DNA of 64,000 nt, taken from contig NZ_RCDI01000003.1 in the NCBI RefSeq assembly GCF_003675875.1, positions 558,001-622,000 of the forward strand, given 5' to 3'. This DNA is from Halostella limicola. Lineage in GTDB: Archaea > Halobacteriota > Halobacteria > Halobacteriales > Natronoarchaeaceae. Under the pieces are notes generated by a model that did not search any database, was not told the DNA's origin, and worked only from the letters and a program-made list of their open reading frames with translations. The translations under genes and the position numbers were made by a program. Shown one piece after another: positions 42,505-51,438 of the stretch; position 1 is the stretch's first letter, and each line of letters opens with the position of its first letter.

Positions 42505-43851
42505 ATGGAAATCGAAATCGCAACCATCGGCGGCTACGAAGAAGTCGGTCGGCAGATGACTGCCGTCCGCGCGGGCGACGACGTCGTCGTGTTCGACATG
42601 GGTCTGAACCTCTCGCAGGTTCTGATCCACGACAACGTCGAGACCGAGAAGATGCACAGCCTCGACCTGATCGACATGGGCGCCATCCCCGACGACCGGG
42701 TGATGAGCGAGCTCGAGGGCGACGTGAAGGCCATCGTGCCGACCCACGGCCACCTCGACCACATCGGCGCCATCAGTAAGCTGGCGCACCGCTACAACGC
42801 GCCCATCGTCGCGACGCCGTTCACGATCGAGCTGGTCAAACAGCAGATCGAGGGCGAGCAGAAGTTCGGCGTCGAGAACAACCTCGTGAAGATGGAGGCG
42901 GGCGAGACGATGAGCATCGGCGAGCGCAACGAACTGGAGTTCGTCAACGTCACCCACTCCATCATCGACGCGATCAACCCGGTCCTGCACACGCCCGAGG
43001 GGGCCATCGTCTACGGCCTCGACAAGCGGATGGACCACACGCCGGTCATCGGCGACCCCATCGACATGAAGCGGTTCCGAGAGATCGGCCGCGAGGACAA
43101 CGGCGTCCTCTGTTACATCGAGGACTGTACGAACGCGAACAAGAAGGGGCGCACCCCCAGCGAGGCCGTCGCGCGACGCCACCTCAAGGACGCCCTCTAC
43201 AGCATGGAGGACTACGACGGCGGCATCGTCGCGACGACGTTCTCCAGCCACATCGCGCGCGTCCGGAGCCTCGTCGAGTTCGCCAAGGACATCGGCCGCC
43301 AGCCGGTGCTTCTGGGCCGCTCGATGGAGAAGTACTCCGGCACCGCAGAACGGCTCGACTTCGTCGACTTCCCCGAGGACCTGGGGATGTTCGGCCACCG
43401 CAAGTCCGTCGACCGGACGTTCAAGCGGATCATGAAGGAGGGCAAGGAGAACTACCTGCCCGTCGTGACGGGCCACCAGGGCGAACCGCGCGCGATGCTC
43501 ACCCGGATGGGCCGCGGCGAGACGCCGTACGAACTGGAGGACGGCGACAAGGTCGTCTTCTCGGCGCGGGTCATCCCCGAGCCGACGAACGAGGGCCAGC
43601 GCTACCAGTCCGAGCGCCTGCTGAAGATGCAGGGCGCGCGCATCTACGACGACATCCACGTCTCCGGCCACCTGAACCAGGAGGGCCACTACGAGATGCT
43701 CGACGCGCTCCAGCCCCAGCACGTCATCCCCGCCCACCAGGACATGAGCGGCTACTCCTCGTACGTCAACCTCTGTGAGAGCGAGGGGTACAAGCTGGGT
43801 CGCGACCTGCACGTCACCCGAAACGGTAACCTGATCCAACTCGTCGAGTGA
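42505..43851 (+). CDS. rnj: RNase J-type beta-CASP ribonuclease
   Basis: This metallo-beta-lactamase/beta-CASP nuclease is a 5'-3' exoribonuclease in archaeal RNA decay. The 448-residue protein begins [20 protein letters not shown] and has motif 2 THGHLDHIG, a following His in [14 protein letters not shown], the motif 4 Asp in [16 protein letters not shown], and beta-CASP markers [26 protein letters not shown] and [15 protein letters not shown] chose ATG 42505 because it starts the conserved first strand. The stop is 3 bases before idsA, and the pair is commonly adjacent in archaea. Confidence 0.94.
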   Translation: MEIEIATIGGYEEVGRQMTAVRAGDDVVVFDMGLNLSQVLIHDNVETEKMHSLDLIDMGAIPDDRVMSELEGDVKAIVPTHGHLDHIGAISKLAHRYNAPIVATPFTIELVKQQIEGEQKFGVENNLVKMEAGETMSIGERNELEFVNVTHSIIDAINPVLHTPEGAIVYGLDKRMDHTPVIGDPIDMKRFREIGREDNGVLCYIEDCTNANKKGRTPSEAVARRHLKDALYSMEDYDGGIVATTFSSHIARVRSLVEFAKDIGRQPVLLGRSMEKYSGTAERLDFVDFPEDLGMFGHRKSVDRTFKRIMKEGKENYLPVVTGHQGEPRAMLTRMGRGETPYELEDGDKVVFSARVIPEPTNEGQRYQSERLLKMQGARIYDDIHVSGHLNQEGHYEMLDALQPQHVIPAHQDMSGYSSYVNLCESEGYKLGRDLHVTRNGNLIQLVE

Positions 43852-43854
43852 GCC

Positions 43855-44904
43855 ATGACTAGTCCCGAGGCGCGCGAAGAGACGGTGCTGGCGGCGGTCG
43901 GGAAGCGGCGCGAACTCGTCAACGAGGCGATCACGGAGGAGCTGCCGGTCGTGGAGCCCGAACGCCTCTACGAGGCGTCGCGGTACCTCCTCGACGCCGG
44001 CGGGAAGCGCCTCCGGCCGACGGTCGTGCTCGCCGTCGCCGAAGCGCTCGCCGACGAGACGCCCGAGACGGCCGACTACCGGTCGTTCCCCGACCTGACC
44101 GGCGACGCGGTCGACGTCATGGCCGCCGCGGTGAGCGTGGAGGTCATCCAGTCGTTCACGCTGATCCACGACGACATCATGGACGACGACGACCTCCGTC
44201 GCGGCGTCCCGGCCGTCCACCGCGAGTACGACCTCGAGACCGCGATCCTCGCGGGCGACACGCTGTACTCGAAGGCGTTCGAGATCATGCTCGACACCGG
44301 CGCCCCGGCCGACCGGATGGTCGAGGCGGTCGACACGCTCGCGAACGCGTGCACGCAGATCTGCGAGGGCCAGTCGCTCGACGTCGAGTTCGAGACCCGC
44401 AGCGACGTCCTCCCGGAGGAGTACCTGAAGATGGTCGAACAGAAGACCGCCGTCCTCTACGCCGCGAGCGCGGCGATCCCCGCGCTCCTGCTCGGCGCCG
44501 ACGAGGAGACGGTCGACGCGCTGTACGGCTACGGGCTCGACGTCGGCCGCGCGTTCCAGATCCAGGACGACGTGCTCGACCTGACCGTCCCGAGCGACAA
44601 GCTCGGCAAGCAGCGCGGGAGCGACCTCGTGGAGGACAAGCGGACGCTGATCACGCTCCACGCCCGCGAGCAGGGCGTCGACGTCGAGTCGCTTGTCGGC
44701 ACCGACGACGTGGACGCCGTCACCGAGGCGGAGATCGACGACGCGGTCGCCGAACTGGAGGCGGCCGGCAGCATCGAGTACGCCCAGGAGACGGCCCAGG
44801 AACTCGTCGAGAACGGGAAGGACCGCCTGTCGGTCCTGCCCGACAACGACGCCCGGCGTCTGCTCGAGCAGATCGCCCACTACCTCATCGAACGCGGCTA
44901 CTGA
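43855..44904 (+). CDS. idsA: Geranylgeranyl/farnesyl diphosphate synthase
   Basis: This prenyltransferase condenses isopentenyl diphosphate units to make C15-C20 chains for archaeal lipids. The 349-residue protein has the first Asp-rich motif DDIMDDDDLRRG (near residue 105), upstream GGKRLRPTVVLAV, and the second motif FQIQDDVLDLTV with the usual KxxGxD variant KLGKQRGSD. Chain length depends on residues just before the first motif (VEVIQSFTLIH), which suggests C20 but is not decisive. It is probably cotranscribed with rnj. Confidence 0.93.
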   Translation: MTSPEAREETVLAAVGKRRELVNEAITEELPVVEPERLYEASRYLLDAGGKRLRPTVVLAVAEALADETPETADYRSFPDLTGDAVDVMAAAVSVEVIQSFTLIHDDIMDDDDLRRGVPAVHREYDLETAILAGDTLYSKAFEIMLDTGAPADRMVEAVDTLANACTQICEGQSLDVEFETRSDVLPEEYLKMVEQKTAVLYAASAAIPALLLGADEETVDALYGYGLDVGRAFQIQDDVLDLTVPSDKLGKQRGSDLVEDKRTLITLHAREQGVDVESLVGTDDVDAVTEAEIDDAVAELEAAGSIEYAQETAQELVENGKDRLSVLPDNDARRLLEQIAHYLIERGY

Positions 44905-45031
44905 CTCCGGGGCGCGCTTCTCGCCCTCGGGACTCCCCGGCGCACAGCGACGGTGCCGTCGGTCCGTCCGGCGGACCCGGCGGAGCGGCCGTCGTCGCTG
45001 GCCGCGGAGCGCGGGTCGCGCCGAGCGGCCG

Positions 45032-45511
45032 TCACTCCTCGTCCGTCCAGTAGTCCACCGCGTCCCCGGTCCGGTAGTAGCCGTGGACGCTGCGCTCGCC
45101 CTCGCCGCCCGGCGGGGCGCCGACGAACACGCCGATCTTCTCCGAGTCCGGGTACACCGTCACCTCGGGATCCTCCATCGTCGACGTCATCAGGTACCTG
45201 AGCGTCCCGTCGGAGTCGTTGACGACCCGGTGGGCGCCGGACTCGTCCGCGGGGAGCGCTACGTAGTCGCCGGCCGACAGCGACACCGTCTCCCCGGCGA
45301 GTCGAAGCGACCCGCGCCCGTCGAGGACGTACAGCGCCTCCTCGTTTTCGGTGTGGTAGTGGTACGGCCACGCCCGCTCGCCCGCCGGGAGCTCGTAGAG
45401 GCTGCAGCCGAGGCGGTCGCCGCCCGCGGCGTCGCCCAGCTTTTTGCGACGCAGCGTCATCCCGTCCTCGTCGAGCGTCGTCCACTCCAGATCGGTCTCG
45501 TTGACCTTCAT
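45032..45511 (-). CDS. Cupin-domain protein
   Basis: The 159-residue protein carries one cupin: YHYHTENEEALYVLDGRGSL (motif 1, with two His and a Glu) and SGAHRVVNDSDGT (motif 2 with a His). These suit a metal centre. Cupins of this type include sugar isomerases, dioxygenases and binding proteins; I cannot choose among them. It is convergent with idsA and in the same direction as the permease gene upstream. Confidence 0.8.
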   Translation of the reverse strand: MKVNETDLEWTTLDEDGMTLRRKKLGDAAGGDRLGCSLYELPAGERAWPYHYHTENEEALYVLDGRGSLRLAGETVSLSAGDYVALPADESGAHRVVNDSDGTLRYLMTSTMEDPEVTVYPDSEKIGVFVGAPPGGEGERSVHGYYRTGDAVDYWTDEE

Positions 45512-45600
45512 GCGTCCGGGAACGCGTCGCCGCGCAAAAAACGACGGGGCGAGCGGCGGGGAGTTTCGGCGGGCCGAGACGCGAGCGATCGGCCGAGCCG

Positions 45601-46911
45601 TCAGTCAGTCGGCGTCTCGTCGGAGGAGCCGTCTGCCGGCGCGTCGTCGCCCCCGTCGTCATCCGGCGCATCGCCGGACACTCTATCGGACGGGCTCTCA
45701 GACGACGATCTGCCGTCCGCGGCGTTCTGTTCCGCGGACTCCGGCGGAAGCGCCTCGTCGTCGGCGTCGGGAGCGTGTCCCGCCGGCGGGTCGAGTTCCT
45801 CCGGCGGCGCCGCCGCGGGCTCGGGCGTCAGGGACTCCCCGCGGACGAGCTCCGGCAGGATGATCCGGGCGAACTCCACGACGAGGACGACGATCAGCGG
45901 GCCGAGGAAGAGGCCGTACCAGCCGAACAGCAGCGGGCCGAAGATGTACGCGAAGAGGACGAGGCCGACGTGGAGGTCCCGCCCGGAGATGTACGGGCGC
46001 AGGAGCACCTCGGGGACCGTGTCGACGAACGTGAACACGACGGCGGCGAAGAAGAGGCCGAACCAGACCAGCGCCGGGTCCATCACGACCGCGGCTGCGG
46101 TCAGGTACAGCGCGACGGGCACCCAGACGATCTTCATGCCGACGATCGGAACGAGGCTCCCCGCGCCGGTGAGGAGGCCGAGCAGGGTCGGCACGGGGAC
46201 CGCCAGACCGGCCGGTGCGATCAGGTTGACCGCGTTGTACACCAGCGTGCCGACGACGGCGTTGGCCGCGGCGAAGAGGATGTTCCCGAAGTAGATCGAC
46301 TCCAGATTGCGGTCGACGGCGGTGAGGTACGCCTCCGTCGCGGAGCCCTCGCCCGCGAACTCCTCGCGGAACCACCACGCGAGCCGCCGGTCGTCCCGCA
46401 GGAGGTAAAAGCCGATGGCCAGCGCGACGAAGAGGTGGAGCAGGACGTTGACGACGACGCCGAGGTAGGTCGTGACGGCCTCGACGACCTGCTGGACGCC
46501 CTCGACGGAGCCGAACTCCAGCAGCTGCTGGGGGTTCTCCGTCAGGATCCCGAGGATCTGCTGGGGGTCCTGGAGCCACTCGACCTGCATGTACGGCTCG
46601 AGCGCCGCGGTGTACTCGAGCGCGTTCGGCGCGACCTGGGCGAGCTCCCGCGCGCCGACGACGACGGTGTAGCCGAGCAACACGAGCACCGGCATCGAGA
46701 TGGTGAGCAGGGAGACCATCGCCGCGAGGCTGGCCGGCTTGACGCGGGTTCGCGTGCGCCGATGGATCCGCCGCGTCGCGTAGTAGACGAACAGCCCCAG
46801 TACGAAGGTCCCGACGTACGTGTAGACGACGAAGGCCAGCGCGACGAACAGGAGGGCGGCGACCGCCCACCACGCCAGGCGGTTGCGGTCGAGAGGGGAC
46901 GCGTCTGCCAT
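45601..46911 (-). CDS. AI-2E-family transporter-like permease
   Basis: The 436-residue membrane protein shows the AI-2E/YdiK family layout: two N-terminal helices, a long extracytoplasmic segment (about residues 85-140), then several helices with IGFYLLRDDRRLAWWFRE, TGAGSLVPIVGMKIVWVPVA and PYISGRDLHVGLVLFAYIFG. The last 85 residues are a disordered Asp/Pro/Ser-rich tail (after LVRGESLTPEP). Family members export diverse solutes, including Na+ in exchange for H+; autoinducer transport is not established here. The start at 46911 follows family length. Confidence 0.87.
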   Translation of the reverse strand: MADASPLDRNRLAWWAVAALLFVALAFVVYTYVGTFVLGLFVYYATRRIHRRTRTRVKPASLAAMVSLLTISMPVLVLLGYTVVVGARELAQVAPNALEYTAALEPYMQVEWLQDPQQILGILTENPQQLLEFGSVEGVQQVVEAVTTYLGVVVNVLLHLFVALAIGFYLLRDDRRLAWWFREEFAGEGSATEAYLTAVDRNLESIYFGNILFAAANAVVGTLVYNAVNLIAPAGLAVPVPTLLGLLTGAGSLVPIVGMKIVWVPVALYLTAAAVVMDPALVWFGLFFAAVVFTFVDTVPEVLLRPYISGRDLHVGLVLFAYIFGPLLFGWYGLFLGPLIVVLVVEFARIILPELVRGESLTPEPAAAPPEELDPPAGHAPDADDEALPPESAEQNAADGRSSSESPSDRVSGDAPDDDGGDDAPADGSSDETPTD

Positions 46912-47081
46912 GCGGCGGGCTACCAAGCGAACGCACAAGAAAGTAGGGAGGGCCGCGGACGGGACTCGCCCGCCGCGCACAGACTACTGCCGCCCGCGAA
47001 GAGAGCCGCTCCGGTCGGCGTCCCGCCGTCGCAGGGACGGATCCGCGGGGGTTTTGACGGCGGCACCTGTACCCGGACACA

Positions 47082-48833
47082 ATGGACCAGGAACTCCGAG
47101 AGCGGATCGAGGCGGCGGCGGAGAAACACGCCCTGCTCAACGCGGTGAAACACGAGAGCGACGCCGACGTCGGCGCGATCATGGGCCCGATGATGGGCGA
47201 GAACCCCGAGTTCCGGGAGCATGGCGACGAGGTGCCGGGCGTCGCGGGCGGGGTCATCGCCGAGGTGAACGACCTCTCCCACGAGGAGCGCGTCGAGCGC
47301 CTCGAGGCGATCGCCCCGGAAGAACTGGCGGAGATCCTGACGGAGGACGAGGGCGACGACCAGGTCCTCCCCGACCTGCCGAACGCCGAGGAGTACGACG
47401 AGATCCGGATGCGGAGCGCGCCGAACCCCAACGGCCCGTGGCACATCGGCCACGCGCGGATGCCCGCCGTCATCGGGACGTACAAGGAGATCTACGACGG
47501 CTGGTTCTGCGTCCGCTTCGACGACACCGACCCCGAGACAAAGCGGCCGGACCTCGACGCCTACGACCAGATCCTGGAGGACATCGAGTACCTCGGCTTC
47601 GAGCCCGACGCCGTCTACCGCGCCAGCGACCGGATGGAGACCTACTACGACCACGCCCGCGAGCTGATCGAGAAGGGCGGCGCGTACACCTGCTCGTGCC
47701 CGCAGGGCGAGTTCTCCGACATGAAAAACAGCGGCGAGGCCTGCCCGCACCGCGACAAGGACGCCGAGACCACGCTAGAGGAGTTCGAGGCGATGGTCGA
47801 CGGCGAGTACGAGAGCGGCGAGATGGTGCTGCGGGTCCGGACCGACATCGAGCACAAGAACCCCGCGCTCCGCGACTGGGTGGCGTTCCGCATGATCGAC
47901 ACGCCCCACCCCCGCGAGGAGGCCGCGGAGTACCGCTGCTGGCCGATGCTCGACTTCCAGAGCGGGATCGACGACCACCTCGTCGGCGTCACGCACATCA
48001 TCCGCGGCATCGACCTGCAGGACTCCGCGAAGCGTCAGCGGTTCGTCTACGACTACTTCGACTGGGAGTACCCCGAGGTGCTCCACTGGGGCCACGTCCA
48101 GATCGACGCCTTCGACGTGAAGATGTCCACCTCGACGATCAAGCGGCTCATCGAGGAGGGCGAACTCGACGGGTGGGACGACCCGCGCGCCCCGACTGTC
48201 GCAGCGTTCCGTCGGCGGGGGATCCGCGGCGAGGCCATCACCGAGGCGATGGTCGACCTCGGCACCTCCACGAGCGACGTCGACCTCGCGATGAGCGCCG
48301 TGTACGCGAACAACCGCGAGCTGATCGACGACGACGCGAACCGCTACTTCTTCGTCCGCGCGGGCGGCGAGGACGGGGACCACGAGGCGGTCGAACTCCC
48401 CGTCACCGGCGACGCGCCGGCCGAGGGGACCCCGCCGGTCCACCCCGAGCACGAGGACCGCGGCCGGCGGTCGATCCCGGTCGACGACGCCGTCATCCTG
48501 GAGGCCGCCGACCTCCCCGCCGAGGGCGAGAAGCTGTGGCTGAAGGGGTACGGTCCCGTCGAGTACGCGGGCGACGAGCTCCGCTTCACCGACGACGACA
48601 TCGACGTGGTCCGGGAGGGCGACGCCGACGTGGTCCACTGGGTGCCCGCCGACGAGAACGTCTCCCTGCGCCTCCGGACGCCGGACGGCGACGTGACGGG
48701 CTACGCGGAACCCGGGTTCGGCGACGTCGCGGCCGACGAGATGGTGCAGTTCGTGCGCGTCGGGTTCGCGCGGGTCGACGGGCACGGCGAGGCGGGCGGC
48801 GACGAGTCCGTCGCGTACTTCGCCCACGAGTAG
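47082..48833 (+). CDS. gltX: Glutamate-tRNA ligase (archaeal type)
   Basis: This class I enzyme charges glutamate onto tRNA-Glu (and often tRNA-Gln, which archaea then amidate). The 583-residue protein has an N-terminal helical extension, the HIGH motif in PNPNGPWHIGHARMPAV, FCVRFDDTDPETKRPDL, and KMSTSTIK as the KMSKS-type loop. The C-terminal beta-barrels contain AADLPAEGEKLWLKGYG. Length and motifs match archaeal GluRS. It stands alone, divergent from the permease gene. Confidence 0.95.
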   Translation: MDQELRERIEAAAEKHALLNAVKHESDADVGAIMGPMMGENPEFREHGDEVPGVAGGVIAEVNDLSHEERVERLEAIAPEELAEILTEDEGDDQVLPDLPNAEEYDEIRMRSAPNPNGPWHIGHARMPAVIGTYKEIYDGWFCVRFDDTDPETKRPDLDAYDQILEDIEYLGFEPDAVYRASDRMETYYDHARELIEKGGAYTCSCPQGEFSDMKNSGEACPHRDKDAETTLEEFEAMVDGEYESGEMVLRVRTDIEHKNPALRDWVAFRMIDTPHPREEAAEYRCWPMLDFQSGIDDHLVGVTHIIRGIDLQDSAKRQRFVYDYFDWEYPEVLHWGHVQIDAFDVKMSTSTIKRLIEEGELDGWDDPRAPTVAAFRRRGIRGEAITEAMVDLGTSTSDVDLAMSAVYANNRELIDDDANRYFFVRAGGEDGDHEAVELPVTGDAPAEGTPPVHPEHEDRGRRSIPVDDAVILEAADLPAEGEKLWLKGYGPVEYAGDELRFTDDDIDVVREGDADVVHWVPADENVSLRLRTPDGDVTGYAEPGFGDVAADEMVQFVRVGFARVDGHGEAGGDESVAYFAHE

Positions 48834-49261
48834 GCCGCTCGCGGTTCGGGGGCTCGCGGCCGCAGTCGCCCACCTCCACGGGCGACCGGATTAATTTTCT
48901 CTGCTGAACTCTCTCCCTCGCTTTGGTTTTCACACGCCAATACACAGCTATCGTCCATAGTTTTTAATTATGGACGCGGTCTACACCCAGTCGCCGGCCG
49001 AGAACACCACCGACGGTCGGCGTCCTAGGGTGGGACCATAGGAACCGAGAATCCGCGGTAGCGTACGGCCAGCAAGCGGCAGACCGCGTATCACCGGAAG
49101 CACCGCCCGCGAATCGACCCACGGAACACGCCGCACGTGTTCGCATCCGGTCCGACGGCGGGAGGACTGACCGGCCCCTCCCGCGACGGTCGTGGGCGTC
49201 TTTCACCACCGTCCCACGCCGTTCTCGCTGGCGCTTTTGTCTCTCGATCCGTACCGACCGG
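48834..49261. other. 428-base stretch without a supported gene
   Basis: This gap is longer than most in the window. It starts with an AT-rich zone (TTAATTTTC near 48891), then a perfect 8-bp inverted repeat CGTCCATA-N9-TATGGACG (48952-48976) with a T-rich loop that could end gltX transcription. The rest is GC-rich; a minus-strand open frame at 48964-49209 lacks a plausible protein composition. I see no tRNA, repeat family or transposase remnant. Confidence 0.5.
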
Positions 49262-49603
49262 TCAGTCGCGTTCGCGCTCGAAGGCGACCCCGGCCGTGAA
49301 CCCGACCCCTGCGAGGCCGAACCCGAGCGCCGCGACGGTGAGGTTCGGCGTCGGTTCGACGCCGTTCAACAGCACGAACGCGCCGAACGTCGTCACGCCG
49401 GCGAACAGCCCCGACCACAGGTTCCCGCTCGCCCCCCACGCGTCAGGGTGGCGGAGCGCGACGGCCGTCGCGACGGCGTACGTCTGCGCGACGCCGACGA
49501 GGAGGAGGGCCGACCAGGCGTCCGGCGACGCGGCGAGATAGAGGGCGCCGGTCACGACGGCGGCGACGAAGACCCCGAGAGCGTACCGCTTCGTCCGATC
49601 CAT
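49262..49603 (-). CDS. Small membrane protein of unknown function
   Basis: The 113-residue protein has three to four hydrophobic segments (about residues 7-26, 31-50, 61-81 and 89-108) and little else. It begins MDRTKRYALGVFVAAVVTG. No family is recognised. It lies 63 bases from the DUF456 gene on the same strand and may share its transcript. Confidence 0.6.
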   Translation of the reverse strand: MDRTKRYALGVFVAAVVTGALYLAASPDAWSALLLVGVAQTYAVATAVALRHPDAWGASGNLWSGLFAGVTTFGAFVLLNGVEPTPNLTVAALGFGLAGVGFTAGVAFERERD

Positions 49604-49666
49604 ACGGGACGTACCGGTCCTGAGGGGGATAGCCTTTATGTCCGGTTCGCCGCGGCGAAAACAACC

Positions 49667-50143
49667 TCAGATAACTACGACCAGAACGAACGACACGAGC
49701 ATCGCGGTCGTCAGCACGACCTGCATGAACGTCGACCCGAGCATGCCGACGGTGGCGTACACCGCCGCCTTCGCGCCCGCCGACCGGCTCTTGCCGCGGT
49801 AGGCCTCGACGAGGAATATCGTGACCGCGACGGCGACCAGCGCGCCGAGGGGGCCGACGACGAACAGCGTCACGACGGCGGCGACGGACCCGAGCAGCGT
49901 CGCCACCCACGACGCACCGCCGGCTTTCGCCGAGATGGCCCCGGCGAAGTAGTCGACGACCACGACGAGCAGGCCGATGAGGGTGAACGCGGCGAGCGCG
50001 AGGGTCCCCGGCTCGCCCGTCGTCCACCAGTAGACGTACACGCCGGACAGCGAGAGGACGGCGCCGGGTACCATCGGTACGACGCTCCCGACCACGCCCG
50101 CGACGAGCAGCGCCACGGCCAGCACGGCGACGAGTTCGACCAT
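49667..50143 (-). CDS. DUF456-family membrane protein
   Basis: The 158-residue protein has the DUF456 pattern: short Gly-rich hydrophobic helices starting VVGSVVPMVPGAVLSLSGVY, then YFAGAISAKAGGASWVATLL, and a basic FLVEAYRGKSRSAGAKAA before the final helix. The function of the family is unknown. The start at 50143 (MVELVAVLAVALLVAG) leaves a normal N-terminal helix. Its promoter region is shared with the divergent ferredoxin/ETF operon. Confidence 0.8.
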   Translation of the reverse strand: MVELVAVLAVALLVAGVVGSVVPMVPGAVLSLSGVYVYWWTTGEPGTLALAAFTLIGLLVVVVDYFAGAISAKAGGASWVATLLGSVAAVVTLFVVGPLGALVAVAVTIFLVEAYRGKSRSAGAKAAVYATVGMLGSTFMQVVLTTAMLVSFVLVVVI

Positions 50144-50210
50144 ACCCGAGGATAACGCCGCGGAGACTAAGGTTTGGTCCCACATTAACGTTCGTGCAAA
50201 ATTTTTTGAG

Positions 50211-50224
50211 GTACACCGGTGTAC
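50211..50224. promoter_or_regulatory. Perfect 14-bp palindrome between divergent genes
   Basis: GTACACCGGTGTAC is a perfect palindrome located 22 bases before the ferredoxin ATG and 68 bases from the DUF456 start. AT-rich AAAATTTTTTGAG (50198-50210) adjoins it and may be the TATA region. The placement suits a dimeric repressor controlling the ferredoxin/ETF operon. Confidence 0.55.
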
Positions 50225-50239
50225 GGTATGTGAGGGTAG

Positions 50240-50575
<336 letters not shown>

Positions 50576-50587
50576 GGTGGTCACGGA

Positions 50588-51436
50588 ATGCGAACGGTCG
50601 TTCTGACCAAGGGAGTCCCTGACTTCCGCGAGGGGCAGGTGTCGTTCGACGAGGACGGGCATCTCGAACGGGGCAAGACGCCGACGGTGATGAACCCGAA
50701 CGACGAGCACGCACTGGAGGCGGCGTTCCAGACGAAGGTCCGCCACGGCGGCCACCTGAGCGTGATGAGCATGGGGCCGCCGGGGTACGAGGAGGTCCTG
50801 CAGGAGGCGATGGAGTCGGTGTACGCCGACGACCTCTACCTGATCTCGGACCGCGAGTTCGCCGCCGCGGACACGTGGGCGACGGCGATCACGCTCACGA
50901 CCGCGATCGAACACTTAGAGGACCAGCCCGACCTCGTGTTCGCGGGGTTCAAGACCGCCGACGGGGAGACGGGCCACACCGGTCCGCAGGCGTGCTGGGG
51001 GCTCGACATGCCGATCCTCACGCACGTCGTGTCGCTGCGCGTCGACGAGGGGCGAGTCCGCGCGAAGCGCCTCGTCGAGGGCGACGTCGAGGAGATCGAG
51101 ACCGTCGAGACCGACCTGCCGGCGTTCGTCGTCGCGGACCCCGAGTTCGAACCGACGTACCGCCGCGCCGAGCACCGCCTGACGCTGAAGGACCTGCGCG
51201 AGGAGACGCGCGAGCGCGCCGAGAACTACGACGACCATCTCACGGTCTGGGACCACGAGGAGCTGAACCTCGACCCGGACTACGTCGGCCTCGACGGGTC
51301 GCCGACCATCGTCGAGTCGGTCGACCCCATCCCGAAGGCTCCCGCCGAGCGCGAGGCGACGATGGTCGACCCCGACGACCCCGACGCGATGAGCAAGGTC
51401 GTCGAGGAACTGACGCCGTACGCCGGAGGTGACTGA
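50588..51436 (+). CDS. fixA: Electron transfer flavoprotein beta subunit (FixA)
   Basis: The 282-residue protein contains the ETF-beta landmarks MNPNDEHALEAAFQ, VMSMGPPGYEEVLQEA, LVFAGFKTADGETGHTGPQ and LPAFVVADPEFEPTYRRA. It holds AMP or, in bifurcating types, a second FAD, and works with the alpha subunit encoded just after. An associated FixC oxidoreductase implies quinone reduction. Its end contains GGAGGTGA, serving the next start. Confidence 0.92.
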   Translation: MRTVVLTKGVPDFREGQVSFDEDGHLERGKTPTVMNPNDEHALEAAFQTKVRHGGHLSVMSMGPPGYEEVLQEAMESVYADDLYLISDREFAAADTWATAITLTTAIEHLEDQPDLVFAGFKTADGETGHTGPQACWGLDMPILTHVVSLRVDEGRVRAKRLVEGDVEEIETVETDLPAFVVADPEFEPTYRRAEHRLTLKDLREETRERAENYDDHLTVWDHEELNLDPDYVGLDGSPTIVESVDPIPKAPAEREATMVDPDDPDAMSKVVEELTPYAGGD

Positions 51437-51438
51437 CA

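Noticed and set aside
41999-42523. Minus-strand 174-residue frame before RNase J
   Set aside because: It crosses the promoter, the inverted repeat and the folded leader, and the protein has no coherent hydrophobic or charge pattern.
46883-48907. 674-residue frame overlapping gltX
   Set aside because: It is Arg/Pro-rich out-of-frame reading of the glutamate-tRNA ligase gene.
48964-49209. 81-residue minus-strand frame in the gap after gltX
   Set aside because: Its composition is unlike haloarchaeal proteins (few acidic residues, many Arg) and there is no ribosome site or TATA box.
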